From Hymenobacter pini (GTDB lineage: Bacteria > Bacteroidota > Bacteroidia > Cytophagales > Hymenobacteraceae), in NCBI RefSeq assembly GCF_020421205.1, contig NZ_JAIZZH010000001.1, positions 620,001-684,000 on the forward strand: a stretch of 64,000 bases of DNA, written 5' to 3'. A program made the position numbers and the translations under genes. Shown piece after piece: positions 44,980 through 54,622 of this stretch. Every line of letters begins with the position of its first letter. Position 1 is the first letter of the stretch. Below the pieces are notes generated by a model. It was not told where the DNA came from, searched no databases, and saw only the letters and a program-made list of their open reading frames with translations.

Positions 44980-45662
44980 GTGCTAGAAAGGAGATGTGGC
45001 GAATAAGGTTTGGAAGGAGTGGAGTGGGGCGCAGCAGTGCTGCTATGCCAGAGCAGTACGGAAGGAGAAGCGGAGGGCGGCACAACAAACAATGCAGGCG
45101 AATTCTCAGGCCGCCGGCTCCGGTTCGGGGTAGGCTCAAAGGTAGAGGCAGCAGCCAACCGGAGAGCGTGCCAAATCCTGCGATAATGGGCGGTAAATCC
45201 GCCAAATCCGGTGGATTGATGGTATCAGGTCCTCAGTATGAGGAGTGGGGCCAGTGAAGAGCGAGGGTTCAGGGGATACCACTAGCTGGCACCCGCACCG
45301 CTGGTATGGGCTGTTACCCTTACTGCGCTTCCCTTGGCAGATGTGCGGCTTCTTCTGCCCGCTATGAGTCGGCGACCAGCTGTTGCGTGCCCATGTGTGT
45401 AGCTGAACAGTAGGTGGTAGGTGCTTAGGCCCTCTGAATGGCACCTGTGAGGGGTAGCAAATGGGTCAACCAAGTGGGGCGGCGAATCTCTACCCCCTTA
45501 TAGCCCGAAATACCGCCCGATTTCGCCGCAACCTCCCGGTAGTTTTACCCCAGCTTACAACAGCTCGGGTTGCAGTACTCCTTTGAGTCCAGTAACCACT
45601 CACTCCCGCCACCACTTCCCTCCCTCACGGGGCTGCCCCGCCGGCCCACAATTTCCTCCCAC
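44980..45662. other. 683-bp divergent regulatory spacer between GH35 and susC
   Basis: Promoters for both the GH35 gene and the SusC operon must be here, and short inverted motifs occur near 45185-45225 (GGCGGTAAATCCGCC and related). No convincing Bacteroidota -33/-7 pair was found, and no regulator gene or small RNA is recognisable. The short open frames in it have no coding character. Confidence 0.55.
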
Positions 45663-48600
45663 ATGCAGAGAACCTCTATTTTGCTATGCAGTGCCCTCCT
45701 GCCGCTGGCCGCTGCTCCCGCCCTGGCTTCGGCTGCTCCCGTAAGCAAGCCCGGTACGGAAGCCGTAGTAGCCGACGGCCCCGTAAGCGGTACCGTCCGC
45801 GACGAAAAGGGTGCCGGTATGCCCGGCGTAACGGTTATCCTGAAGGGCACCTCTGTGGGTACCACTACCGACCAGAACGGCAACTTCTCGTTGCAAATTC
45901 CGGCCGGTACCGCCAACCCCACTTTGGTGTTCACCTCCATCGGCTACTCTCGGCAGGAGGTGGCCGTGGGCAACCAGGCCACGCTGTCCCTGGCCCTCAG
46001 CCCCGATACGCAGCTGCTGAACGAAGCAGTAGTAGTAGGTTACGGTAGCCAGGAAAAGCGCACTGTAACCAACGCCGTAACCACCGTGGCCGGTAAGGAG
46101 CTCTCCAAGCTCACGGTGAGCGACGTGGGCTCGGCCCTGCAGGGTAAGGCCGCCGGCGTAACGGTTGTGGGCGCAGGCTCGGAGCCGGGCACTCCGCCCC
46201 AGATTCTGATCCGCGGTATTTCTACCATCAATGGCAACTCGCCGCTGTACGTGGTGGATGGCTTGCCGGTGAACAACATCAACTTCCTGAACCCGAAGGA
46301 TATTGCCACCATTTCGGTGCTGAAGGATGCGGCCTCGGCGGCCATCTACGGCTCGCGCGCTGCCAACGGCGTTATCCTGATTACCACCAAAACCGGCACC
46401 AAGGGCGAGTCGGTTATTGCGGTGGATGCCACCACCGGCGTATCCAGCCCCACGCGGGTGCCCGATATGGCCTCGGCCAGCGAGTACGCCCGCCTGATGA
46501 ACCTAGCAGCTTCTAACTCGGGCCTGCCGGCCGTGTACCAGAACCCGGCTTCCTTCACCGAAACCACGAACTGGTGGAAGGAAATTTCCCGGCGCGGCAT
46601 CACCCAGAACTACTCGCTGGGCCTCTCGGGCGGCAGCGACAAGCTGGTGTACTCCACGGGCCTGAGCTACTTCAAGGAGCGGGGCCTGATTCTGGGCTCG
46701 GATTTCGACCGGCTGTCCTTGCGCCTGAAAACGCAGTACCAGCCCGCCCGCCGGCTGAAAGTGGGGCAAGACCTGACCCTTACCACCACCGGCCAGCACT
46801 ACCAGAACAGCGGCAGCCTGTTCCGCGACGCCTTCAACGATGACCCCATCACGAAGGCCCGCGTACCCGGCACCTCCGGCAACCCCTACGACTACTACGG
46901 TGCCTCGCCCACCGACATTGGCAACCCGCTGGCCGTAGTGGAGCGCAACGACGACCGGCGCAACAACTACTCGGTGGTGGGCAACCTGTACGCCAACTAC
47001 GAGTTCATCGACGGGCTGGTGCTGGAAACCCGCGTGGGCACCAACACCAACATCTACGAGCGGGACTCGTTCTACCCGTTTTTCAAGATTGATGGCAACG
47101 AGCAGAACCTGGTAAACTCCGTAACCCGGGAGCACAACCTGGGCATCTACTGGAACAACACCAACACGCTCACCTACACCAAAACGCTGGGCGACCACAA
47201 CTTCACGGCTCTGGCCGCCGGTACGCTGGAGAAGTTCGACAACCGCACCCAGTCGGGCTCGGGCCAGGCCATTCCCAGCAACGACCCCAGCCTGCGCTAC
47301 CTGGATGCCGCCACGGCCAACTACGCGGCCTACGGCAACAACTACGTGAATACCATTGCCTCCCTGATTGGGCGCGTGAACTACGACTACAAAGGCCGCT
47401 ATTTGCTGTCGGCCAGCGTGCGGCGCGACGCGGCCTCGGTGTTCCCCACCAACAACCGCTGGGGCACGTTCCCCTCGCTGTCGGTAGGCTGGTTGGTGTC
47501 GGATGAGTCGTTCTTGAAGTCGTTTGAGACGCTGAACTTCATGAAGCTGCGCGCCAGCTGGGGCCGGGTGGGCAACCAGAACATCAGCAACACCGCCTTC
47601 ATCGGCACCCTGGCCAAAACCTACTACGTAACCGGCGTGGATGCCACCCAGCAGGTGGCCGTGGTGCAAAGCAACGTGCCCAACACCGACGTGAAGTGGG
47701 AAACGGTGGAGGACTACAACGTGGGTACCGACCTGGGCTTGTTCAACAACCAGCTCACGGTAACGGCCGACGTGTTCCGCCGCAATACCTACGACATGCT
47801 GATGTACCAGGCTATTCCGGGCCACGTGGGGGCGGGCTACAACAGCCCTATCACCAACGTGGGCAGCATGCACACCAACGGCTTCGATTTCACGGTGGGC
47901 TACAACAAATCGGCCGGTGATTTCACCTACGGCGTGAGCGTGAACGGCACCCGCGCCATCAGCCGCATTGACAAGCTGGCCAACGGGCAGGCCATTTACT
48001 CGGGCAACACGCCCATCTTCGGCCGGCCCTCCAAAACCGAGGAAGGCGGCTACGTGGGCGCGTTCTACGGCTACCAGACCAACGGCATCTTCCAGAATCA
48101 GGGCGAGGTTGACAGCTACAAAGCCTCCAATGGGCAAATCATTCAGCCCAACGCCAAGCCCGGCGACTTCCGCTTTGCCGACCTCAACGGCGACGGTAAG
48201 ATTGACGCCAACGACCAGAAGTTCATCGGCAACCCCTTCCCGGACCTGACCTTCGGGGTAAACCTCACGGCCGGCTACAAGGGCTTCGACCTGCAGGCCT
48301 CGCTGGTGGGCAGCTTCGGCAACGACATTGTGAATGCCAACAAAGGCTGGTGGTACTCGGGTAGCTACAACTACAATAAGATTGCCGGCCTCGAAGATAA
48401 AGCCTGGCACGGCGAAGGCACCAGCAACACGGTGCCGCGCGTGGTGGCCAACGACAACAACCAGAACCTGACGCGCTTCTCCAACTTCTACGTGGAAAAT
48501 GGCTCCTACGCCCGCGTCCGGAACCTGCAGCTGGGCTACACCTTCAACAACGGCCTGGTGAACACCATGCGCATGAAGAGCCTGCGCCTGTACGTGAGCG

Positions 48601-48761
48601 GCCAGAACCTGTTCACCTTCACCAAGTACAGCGGCCTCGACCCCGAGCTGGGTTACGGCCGCTCCTACACCGACGGGGCCTCTGCCCTGAACCGCGGCGT
48701 AGACCTGGGCAACTACCCCACCAACCGCACGTTCCTGGCCGGTGCCAACATCACGTTCTAA
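45663..48761 (+). CDS. SusC/RagA-family TonB-dependent outer-membrane transporter
   Basis: A 1032-residue TonB-dependent receptor. A signal peptide (LLCSALLPLAAAPALASA) is followed by a carboxypeptidase-D regulatory-like domain (VSGTVRDEKGAGMPGVTVILKGTSVGTT as separate strands near 40-115). Then comes LNEAVVVGYGSQEKRTVTNAV, the SusC TonB-box-like region. The plug has GTPPQILIRGISTINGNSPLY and AAIYGSRAANGVILITTKTG, and a 22-strand barrel ends NITF. It imports glycan fragments with the SusD partner 22 bp downstream. ATG 45663 gives a proper signal peptide; the frame upstream to 45570 does not. Confidence 0.96.
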   Translation: MQRTSILLCSALLPLAAAPALASAAPVSKPGTEAVVADGPVSGTVRDEKGAGMPGVTVILKGTSVGTTTDQNGNFSLQIPAGTANPTLVFTSIGYSRQEVAVGNQATLSLALSPDTQLLNEAVVVGYGSQEKRTVTNAVTTVAGKELSKLTVSDVGSALQGKAAGVTVVGAGSEPGTPPQILIRGISTINGNSPLYVVDGLPVNNINFLNPKDIATISVLKDAASAAIYGSRAANGVILITTKTGTKGESVIAVDATTGVSSPTRVPDMASASEYARLMNLAASNSGLPAVYQNPASFTETTNWWKEISRRGITQNYSLGLSGGSDKLVYSTGLSYFKERGLILGSDFDRLSLRLKTQYQPARRLKVGQDLTLTTTGQHYQNSGSLFRDAFNDDPITKARVPGTSGNPYDYYGASPTDIGNPLAVVERNDDRRNNYSVVGNLYANYEFIDGLVLETRVGTNTNIYERDSFYPFFKIDGNEQNLVNSVTREHNLGIYWNNTNTLTYTKTLGDHNFTALAAGTLEKFDNRTQSGSGQAIPSNDPSLRYLDAATANYAAYGNNYVNTIASLIGRVNYDYKGRYLLSASVRRDAASVFPTNNRWGTFPSLSVGWLVSDESFLKSFETLNFMKLRASWGRVGNQNISNTAFIGTLAKTYYVTGVDATQQVAVVQSNVPNTDVKWETVEDYNVGTDLGLFNNQLTVTADVFRRNTYDMLMYQAIPGHVGAGYNSPITNVGSMHTNGFDFTVGYNKSAGDFTYGVSVNGTRAISRIDKLANGQAIYSGNTPIFGRPSKTEEGGYVGAFYGYQTNGIFQNQGEVDSYKASNGQIIQPNAKPGDFRFADLNGDGKIDANDQKFIGNPFPDLTFGVNLTAGYKGFDLQASLVGSFGNDIVNANKGWWYSGSYNYNKIAGLEDKAWHGEGTSNTVPRVVANDNNQNLTRFSNFYVENGSYARVRNLQLGYTFNNGLVNTMRMKSLRLYVSGQNLFTFTKYSGLDPELGYGRSYTDGASALNRGVDLGNYPTNRTFLAGANITF

Positions 48762-48783
48762 CGCTTCCCACCCGCTCCCTGTC

Positions 48784-50319
48784 ATGAAAAAATACTGTCT
48801 ATATGTGGGCCTGGTTTCTCTGGGCCTCGCGCTGCAGAGCTGCGAAGATTTCCTGACCCAGCTGCCCAACGGCCAGCAGACTACCGCCAACTTCTACACC
48901 AACGCCGACGAGTGTAAAGCGGCCGTAATGGGCTGCTACGCCCTCACCGACCAGGACGACTGGTGGAAAATTGACCGCACCCGCATGTTCGGCGACGCTG
49001 GCTCGGACGATGCCTGGAAGGGCAATTCCATTGCCGGCGACCAGCGCGAGTTCGGCGACTTCTCGCGCTTCTTCTGGCTGCCCAACAACGAGTGGTTCGA
49101 TAACCGCTACACCTTCATCTTCCAGGCCATCGGCAACTGCAACGCCGCGCTGGTAGGAGTGGAGAAGGCCCCCATTGACGCCACCTTGAAGCAGCAGTTG
49201 CTGGGCGAGCTGAAGTTCCTGCGCGCCTACAACTACTTTGAGCTGGTGAAGGGTTACGGCGGGGTGCCGCTGGTGCTCACGCCGGTGTCGCCGAGCCAAG
49301 CCCTTACCATCCAGCGCTCCAGCACTGCCGACTGCTACGCCCAGATCATCAAGGATTTGCAGGATGCCGCCGCCGCGCTGCCTGAAAAGGCCGCCCGCCC
49401 CAGCAGCGAGAAAGGCCGTGCCACCAAAGGGGCTGCCAACGCCTACCTGGCTAAAGCTTACCTGTTCACCGAGCAATGGTCGTTGAGCCAGCAAGCGGCT
49501 GAGTTGGTTATCAATTCGGGCCAGTACAACCTCAACGATGAGTTCAGCTACGTGTGGAACGTGAACAACCACAACGGCAACGAGTCCATTTTTGAGCTGA
49601 ACTACAACGCTAACCAAACCTTCAACCTGGGTACGGCTCTGACGGTGGTGATGCGCAGCCGCGCCGACAACGGCTGGGGCTTCAACACACCTACTAGCAA
49701 CCTGGAGCAGGCCTTCGGCAACGACCCCCGCCGCAAGTGGACCATCATCAAGGAGGGCGACAACGTGGGCCCGAAAACGGCCAGCTTCGACTACTCCAAG
49801 TACGACACCAAACCGTCGGAAAACGAGTCGGGCCGCATCAGCCGCAAGATGTTCGTGCCCCTGGCCGACCGTCCGGCCAACGAGCGGGAGCATTCCCCGC
49901 TTAACCGCATCGAAATGCGCTACCCCGATTTGCTGCTGATTCACGCCGAGGCTTCGCAGCGCCTGGGCCAGGATAGCAAAGCCCTTACCTCGCTGAACCT
50001 GGTGCGGGCCCGCGCCAACCGCCTGGAGCCCGGCACCGTACTGCCCCGCACCTCCAGCGGCTCGCAGCTGCTGGCCGATATCTGGCTGGAGCGCCGCCTG
50101 GAGCTGGCCATGGAAGGCCACCGCTACTACGACCTGGTGCGGCAGAAGCGCCTGGTACAGGTAATGCAGGCCTTCAACGCCTCCCAGCGCACCAACACCG
50201 ACCAATACGACGGCGGCAAGGTGAAGGACCAGATTTCGGAGAAGAACAACCTGTTCCCGATTCCCACTCCCCAGATTCAGCTCTCGGGCGGCGTGGTAAC
50301 CCAGAACCCCGGTTACTAA
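48784..50319 (+). CDS. SusD/RagB-family glycan-binding lipoprotein
   Basis: A 511-residue surface lipoprotein. The signal peptide ends in LALQSC with the lipidated cysteine at 20. The TPR-rich SusD fold shows LRAYNYFELVKGYGGVPLVL near 150 and WLERRLELAMEGHRYYDLVR near 455, both diagnostic. It forms the lid of the SusC channel and captures the substrate. A strong hairpin follows the gene at 50339. Confidence 0.96.
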   Translation: MKKYCLYVGLVSLGLALQSCEDFLTQLPNGQQTTANFYTNADECKAAVMGCYALTDQDDWWKIDRTRMFGDAGSDDAWKGNSIAGDQREFGDFSRFFWLPNNEWFDNRYTFIFQAIGNCNAALVGVEKAPIDATLKQQLLGELKFLRAYNYFELVKGYGGVPLVLTPVSPSQALTIQRSSTADCYAQIIKDLQDAAAALPEKAARPSSEKGRATKGAANAYLAKAYLFTEQWSLSQQAAELVINSGQYNLNDEFSYVWNVNNHNGNESIFELNYNANQTFNLGTALTVVMRSRADNGWGFNTPTSNLEQAFGNDPRRKWTIIKEGDNVGPKTASFDYSKYDTKPSENESGRISRKMFVPLADRPANEREHSPLNRIEMRYPDLLLIHAEASQRLGQDSKALTSLNLVRARANRLEPGTVLPRTSSGSQLLADIWLERRLELAMEGHRYYDLVRQKRLVQVMQAFNASQRTNTDQYDGGKVKDQISEKNNLFPIPTPQIQLSGGVVTQNPGY

Positions 50320-50338
50320 CCCGAATTGAATGCCTAGT

Positions 50339-50367
50339 GCCCGGCGCAGATTGTTTCTGCGCCGGGC
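50339..50367 (+). terminator. Hairpin terminator or attenuator after susD
   Basis: The stem GCCCGGCGCAGA/TCTGCGCCGGGC around a short loop lies 20 bp after the susD stop and is followed by ATTTGGTTGTTA. Downstream hydrolase genes on the same strand suggest partial termination that lowers their expression relative to susCD. Confidence 0.65.
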
Positions 50368-50407
50368 ATTTGGTTGTTACTGGCTTCTCTCTGTTGAGTT
50401 TATTCCC

Positions 50408-51874
50408 ATGATACGTTCAGTTATTCTGTCCCGCTTATCGGCCACAGCCCTCCTGCTGGCGCTGGCGGGCTGTGGCTCTAATTCCCCGGACCCCGCGCCA
50501 ACCCCGCCCGTTACCGCGGAGCCCGTGCTGGCCGCCGGGCTGGGCGCGGGCAACATTGCCGGCCTGAACTGGGCCGACCCCCGCGACAACTTTGTGGACG
50601 ATGCCCTAGTGCTCTCGGGCCTGCAGGCCGGCGACACTTACGCCACCGTGCAAACCAAATCGGCCAAAATCATCGGCGGCCTGCAGGGCAGCACCGGGGC
50701 CAACACCGTGCGCCTGCCTATCAACCCGGCCACGGCTACCGGCGCTACCTGGGAAGCCTACACCGGCGCCATCGACCAGGCCCTGGCCAAAAACATGAAG
50801 GTGATTCTGGCCTGTTGGGAAAGCAGCTCCCGCCGCGACGGCCGCGTGGACGACCCGGCGCAGTTCATCAGCATGTGGCAAACGGTGGTGGGTAAGTACG
50901 GCACCAACCCCAAGGTGTACTTCGAGGTGTTCAACGAGCCCTACGGCTACTCCCTCGCCGAGCTGGGCACCCTGTACGCCGATTGGCTGAGCCGTTTTCC
51001 GGCAGTGCCTCAGAACCGGGTGCTGCTGGGCGGCACGGGCTACTCCGAGGACCTGACCAGGCTGGGCACCGATTCTCGCTTCAGCAACTGCCTGCTTTCC
51101 CTGCACCTCTACGACTTCTTCTACGGCAGCCCCGCCACCACGGCGGCGGGCTGGGAAGCCGTGTTTGCCAGCAAGCTGGGCAACAACGCCAGCCGCACGG
51201 TTTTTACCGAATGGGGCGCGTTCATGACCACCGGCGTGAACTACTATTCGGCCATTGATAACGACGTAAAGAAGGCCTACGTGTTGGGCGTGAGCAACTA
51301 TTGCCGCCAGCACAACATTGCCAGCGTGTACTGGCCCGGCCTACGCAGCGGCGACCAGTACAGCCTGCTGCAGTTTGATGGCACCAACACCACCGTGACT
51401 AACGGCTCGGGCCTGGGCCGGGTGCAGTTTGCCTGGGGCGAGGGGCTGGGCGGCACCAATCAGCTGTTTCCCAACGCCTACTACCGCCTCATCAACCGCA
51501 GCAGCGGGCAGGTAGCCGATGTGAACGGGGCCAGCAAGCAGCCCATGGCCCCCGTGGTGCAGTGGTACTCCAACGGGGCCGTCAACCAGCAGTGGCAGCT
51601 CACCTCGGCCGGCAGCTACTACACGCTCAAAAACCGCAACAGCGGCCAGCTGCTCGATGTGGCTACCACCATGGTAGTGCAAAACCCCGACAACAGCGCC
51701 CCAACCCAGCAGTGGCAGCTTACGGCTAACGAGGTTGGCTACTACACCCTCAAAAACCGCAGCACCAGCCAGGTGCTGGATGGAAGCGGGGCCTCTACCA
51801 CCACGGCGGCGGGGGTGATGCAGGCGGCCGGCACCAACAGCGCCGGCCAGCAGTGGCTGGTGTGGCAGCAGTAA
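50408..51874 (+). CDS. GH5 family glycoside hydrolase with C-terminal ricin-type lectin
   Basis: A 488-residue lipoprotein (LALAGC lipobox, Cys about 21). The GH5 barrel carries the acid/base Glu177 in FEVFNEPYG and nucleophile Glu268 in VFTEWGAF. The C-terminal 140 residues form a ricin B-like beta-trefoil with repeated QQWQL units (NQQWQLTSAGSYYTLKNR, TQQWQLTANEVGYYTLKNR). GH5 covers cellulases, mannanases and many others; the subfamily cannot be called here. The lectin probably binds galactose- or GlcNAc-rich glycan. It is surface-exposed if exported as SusD-like lipoproteins are. Confidence 0.88.
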   Translation: MIRSVILSRLSATALLLALAGCGSNSPDPAPTPPVTAEPVLAAGLGAGNIAGLNWADPRDNFVDDALVLSGLQAGDTYATVQTKSAKIIGGLQGSTGANTVRLPINPATATGATWEAYTGAIDQALAKNMKVILACWESSSRRDGRVDDPAQFISMWQTVVGKYGTNPKVYFEVFNEPYGYSLAELGTLYADWLSRFPAVPQNRVLLGGTGYSEDLTRLGTDSRFSNCLLSLHLYDFFYGSPATTAAGWEAVFASKLGNNASRTVFTEWGAFMTTGVNYYSAIDNDVKKAYVLGVSNYCRQHNIASVYWPGLRSGDQYSLLQFDGTNTTVTNGSGLGRVQFAWGEGLGGTNQLFPNAYYRLINRSSGQVADVNGASKQPMAPVVQWYSNGAVNQQWQLTSAGSYYTLKNRNSGQLLDVATTMVVQNPDNSAPTQQWQLTANEVGYYTLKNRSTSQVLDGSGASTTTAAGVMQAAGTNSAGQQWLVWQQ

Positions 51875-51952
51875 CCACTTTTCTTTGTGCTTTCCCTTTC
51901 CACCTTATCGGCGGCTGCTACCGAGTTAGTAGTGGCCGCCGCTTTCCGTTCT

Positions 51953-53515
51953 ATGTCAATCTTTTCCATGCAACAGGTTCGTGGGCTGGCGGCGGGCGTA
52001 ATCGGCAGCTTGTGGCTGCTGGCGCAGCCGGCCTACAGTCAGTCGGTGCCCACCTACACCGTCCGCATCGAGCCCGGCCAGCCCCGGCAAACCATTGCCA
52101 ACTTCGCCGCTTCCGATGCCTGGGCCTGCCAGTTTGTGGGCAACTGGCCCGCGGCCAAAAAAGAAGCCATTGCCGACCTGCTGTTCAGCACCGCCACCGG
52201 ACCCGGCGGACAGCCCCGGGGCATTGGCCTCTCGATGTGGCGCTTCAATATTGGGGCGGGTAGTGCCGAGCAGGGCGAGCAAAGCGGTATCAAGGATGAA
52301 TGGCGGCGCGCTGAGTCGTTCCTGACCCCGGCCGGCACCTACGACTGGAACCGGCTGGCCGGGCAGCGCTGGTTTCTGGAAGCCGCCCGTAAGCGGGGCG
52401 TAGAGCAGTTCCTGGGTTTCCTGAACAGCCCACCCGTGAGCCTCACCCGCAATGGCAAAGCTTACGCCACCGCCAAGCAACCCAACCTGGCCCCCGAGCG
52501 CCAGGCTGCCCTAGCCGACTACTGCGTGCGGGTGCTGGAAGGCCTGCGCCAGAAAACGGGCATCACCTTCCAGTACCTCAGCCCCGTAAACGAGCCCCAG
52601 TGGGACTGGAGCGACGGAGGCCAGGAAGGCACGCCCTTCCGCAACGACGACATCAGCGGCATTGCCCGGGCACTGGGCCCGAAGCTGCAAGCCAGTAAGC
52701 TGCCCACCCAAATACTCATCACCGAAGCAGGCAAGCTCGACTACCTCACCGGCCCGGCCGATAAACCCGAGCAGGGCAGCCAGATAGCCGCTTTTTTCGG
52801 GAATACCGCGGCTTCAACCTACTTAGGGAATACGCCCCGGGTGGCGCGCATCATAGCCGGGCATAGCTACTTCACCACCTCGCCCCAAACGGTGGCCGTG
52901 GCTACTCGTGAGCAGCTGGCCGCCCAGGTGGCCGCTGTGCAGGGGCTGGCGTTCTGGCAGTCGGAGTACTGTATTTTGGGTGATAACGCGGGCGAAATCA
53001 ACGGCGGCCCGCGTGATTTGGGCATGACGGCGGCGCTCTACCTTGCCCGGGTAATTCACACCGACCTCACGGTGGCCAACGCCACGGCGTGGCAGTGGTG
53101 GCTGGCCGTGTCTCCCTACGATTACAAAGATGGGCTGGTGTACGTGGACAAGAACAAGACCGACGGCAACTACTACTCCAGCAAAATGCTGTGGGTACTG
53201 GGCAACTATAGCCGCTTTGTGCGCCCCGGGGCCGTACGCCTCACCGCCACGCTCGAAGGCGCACCGGCTAATGCTCCTCTGGTATCGGCCTACCGTAGTC
53301 CCAACGGCCGACAGCTTATTACGGTGGTGGTAAACCCCGCCGCTACCGCCGCCGACCTGCGCCTGGAGGTGGCCGGTAAGCCCTCAGACAAAGGTCAATC
53401 TTACGTTACCTCCGCCACTACGGACCTCGCTCCAGGCCAGGACCTGAAAGGCGGCGAACTGCTGCACGTAGCACCCCAATCGGTGACTACACTGGTGAGC
53501 CAACTGAAAAACTAG
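51953..53515 (+). CDS. GH30 family glycoside hydrolase, endo-beta-1,6-galactanase-like
   Basis: A 520-residue secreted enzyme with a signal peptide ending near AYSQ. The GH30 barrel has the acid/base Glu214 in LSPVNEPQWDWS and the nucleophile Glu338 in FWQSEYCILG, and a beta-sandwich of mixed N- and C-terminal strands. The SPVNEPQWDW sequence is shared with endo-beta-1,6-galactanases (subfamily 5), which act on arabinogalactan-protein side chains. That assignment is by memory of the family and needs a search. ATG 51953 is used; 51968 is an alternative. Confidence 0.85.
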   Translation: MSIFSMQQVRGLAAGVIGSLWLLAQPAYSQSVPTYTVRIEPGQPRQTIANFAASDAWACQFVGNWPAAKKEAIADLLFSTATGPGGQPRGIGLSMWRFNIGAGSAEQGEQSGIKDEWRRAESFLTPAGTYDWNRLAGQRWFLEAARKRGVEQFLGFLNSPPVSLTRNGKAYATAKQPNLAPERQAALADYCVRVLEGLRQKTGITFQYLSPVNEPQWDWSDGGQEGTPFRNDDISGIARALGPKLQASKLPTQILITEAGKLDYLTGPADKPEQGSQIAAFFGNTAASTYLGNTPRVARIIAGHSYFTTSPQTVAVATREQLAAQVAAVQGLAFWQSEYCILGDNAGEINGGPRDLGMTAALYLARVIHTDLTVANATAWQWWLAVSPYDYKDGLVYVDKNKTDGNYYSSKMLWVLGNYSRFVRPGAVRLTATLEGAPANAPLVSAYRSPNGRQLITVVVNPAATAADLRLEVAGKPSDKGQSYVTSATTDLAPGQDLKGGELLHVAPQSVTTLVSQLKN

Positions 53516-53596
53516 ACTTTCCGAGGTGCTCAACCGGGGTGAAACATCACCCGAAAATCAGTTTCTTTGAGGACGCCCATTTCGACTTTCTCCCGT

Positions 53597-54622
53597 ATGC
53601 CTACTCGCCGTAAATTTCTGGTCTCTTCTGCAGCCAGCGTGGCCGCGCTGGCCGCCAGTCCATCCGTAGAAGCGTTCAGCCTGCCTCCGTTGCCTGCCAA
53701 AGGAAAGCCATTAGTGATTTCGACCTGGGACACCGGCTTAGCAGCCAACCTGGGTGCCTGGCAAGTGCTGAGTAAAAACGGCCGGGCCCTTGATGCCGTG
53801 GAAGCCGGCGTGATGGTGACAGAAGACTCACAAAACTGCTGCGTGGGCCTGGGCGGCAACCCCGACCGGGAGGGCATCGTGACGCTCGACGCCTGCATCA
53901 TGGACGACCAGTTCAACTGCGGCAGCGTGGCGGCTTTGGAGCGCATCAAGCACCCCATTAGCGTGGCCCGGCGCGTAATGGAGCGCACCCCGCATGTGAT
54001 GCTGGTGGGCGAAGGCGCCCAGCAGTTTGCCGTGGCGCAGGGCTTCCCTCTGGAGCCTCAGAAGCTCAGCCCCGATGCGGAGAAGGCTTACAAAGAGTGG
54101 CTGAAAACCAGCCAGTATAAGCCCGTTATCAACATTGAAAACTCGGGTAACCGCAAAAACGGTCCGGTAGGCGGCGGCCCCAACAACCACGACACCATTG
54201 CCATGCTGGCTCAGGATGCCCAGGGGCGCCTGAGCGGCAGCTGCACCACCAGCGGCATGGGCTTCAAAATGCGCGGCCGCCTCGGCGACTCACCCCTGAT
54301 TGGCTCGGGCCTGTTTGTGGACAATGCCGTGGGTGCCGCCGCCGCCACCGGCCAGGGCGAAGACATTATCCGCATTGCGGGCTCGCACACGGTGGTAGAA
54401 TTTATGCGCCAGGGCATGAGCCCCACGGCAGCCTGCAAAGCAGCTGTGGAGCGGGTGGCTCGCATCAAAGGCGACAAGGCCAAGGAAATCCAGGTGTGCT
54501 TCATTGCCATTAACGCGCAGGGGCAGCATGGGGCATTTGCCCTGCAAAAGGGGTTCAGCTACGCCGTGTGCGACGCCCAAAACCAGCAGCAGCTCATCCA
54601 GGCGGGCTACTTGCTGACATGA
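53597..54622 (+). CDS. N4-(beta-N-acetylglucosaminyl)-L-asparaginase (glycosylasparaginase)
   Basis: A 341-residue Ntn-hydrolase. A twin-arginine-like signal (TRRKFLVSSAASVAALAAS) precedes the mature part. Autocleavage exposes Thr200 in NNHDTIAML as nucleophile, with the family's SGSCTTSGMGFK and GRLGDSPLIGSG regions downstream. It cleaves the GlcNAc-Asn bond that links N-glycans to proteins. Within this locus it would finish degradation of the glycan core. The stop overlaps the cutC start (ATGA, 54619-54622). The TTG-started extension to 53567 is rejected. Confidence 0.93.
   Translation: MPTRRKFLVSSAASVAALAASPSVEAFSLPPLPAKGKPLVISTWDTGLAANLGAWQVLSKNGRALDAVEAGVMVTEDSQNCCVGLGGNPDREGIVTLDACIMDDQFNCGSVAALERIKHPISVARRVMERTPHVMLVGEGAQQFAVAQGFPLEPQKLSPDAEKAYKEWLKTSQYKPVINIENSGNRKNGPVGGGPNNHDTIAMLAQDAQGRLSGSCTTSGMGFKMRGRLGDSPLIGSGLFVDNAVGAAAATGQGEDIIRIAGSHTVVEFMRQGMSPTAACKAAVERVARIKGDKAKEIQVCFIAINAQGQHGAFALQKGFSYAVCDAQNQQQLIQAGYLLT

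Noticed and set aside
46503..48890. 795-codon minus-strand frame
   Set aside because: Antisense to susC; high GC makes long shadow frames common, and the encoded peptide is low-complexity Val/Gly/His-rich.
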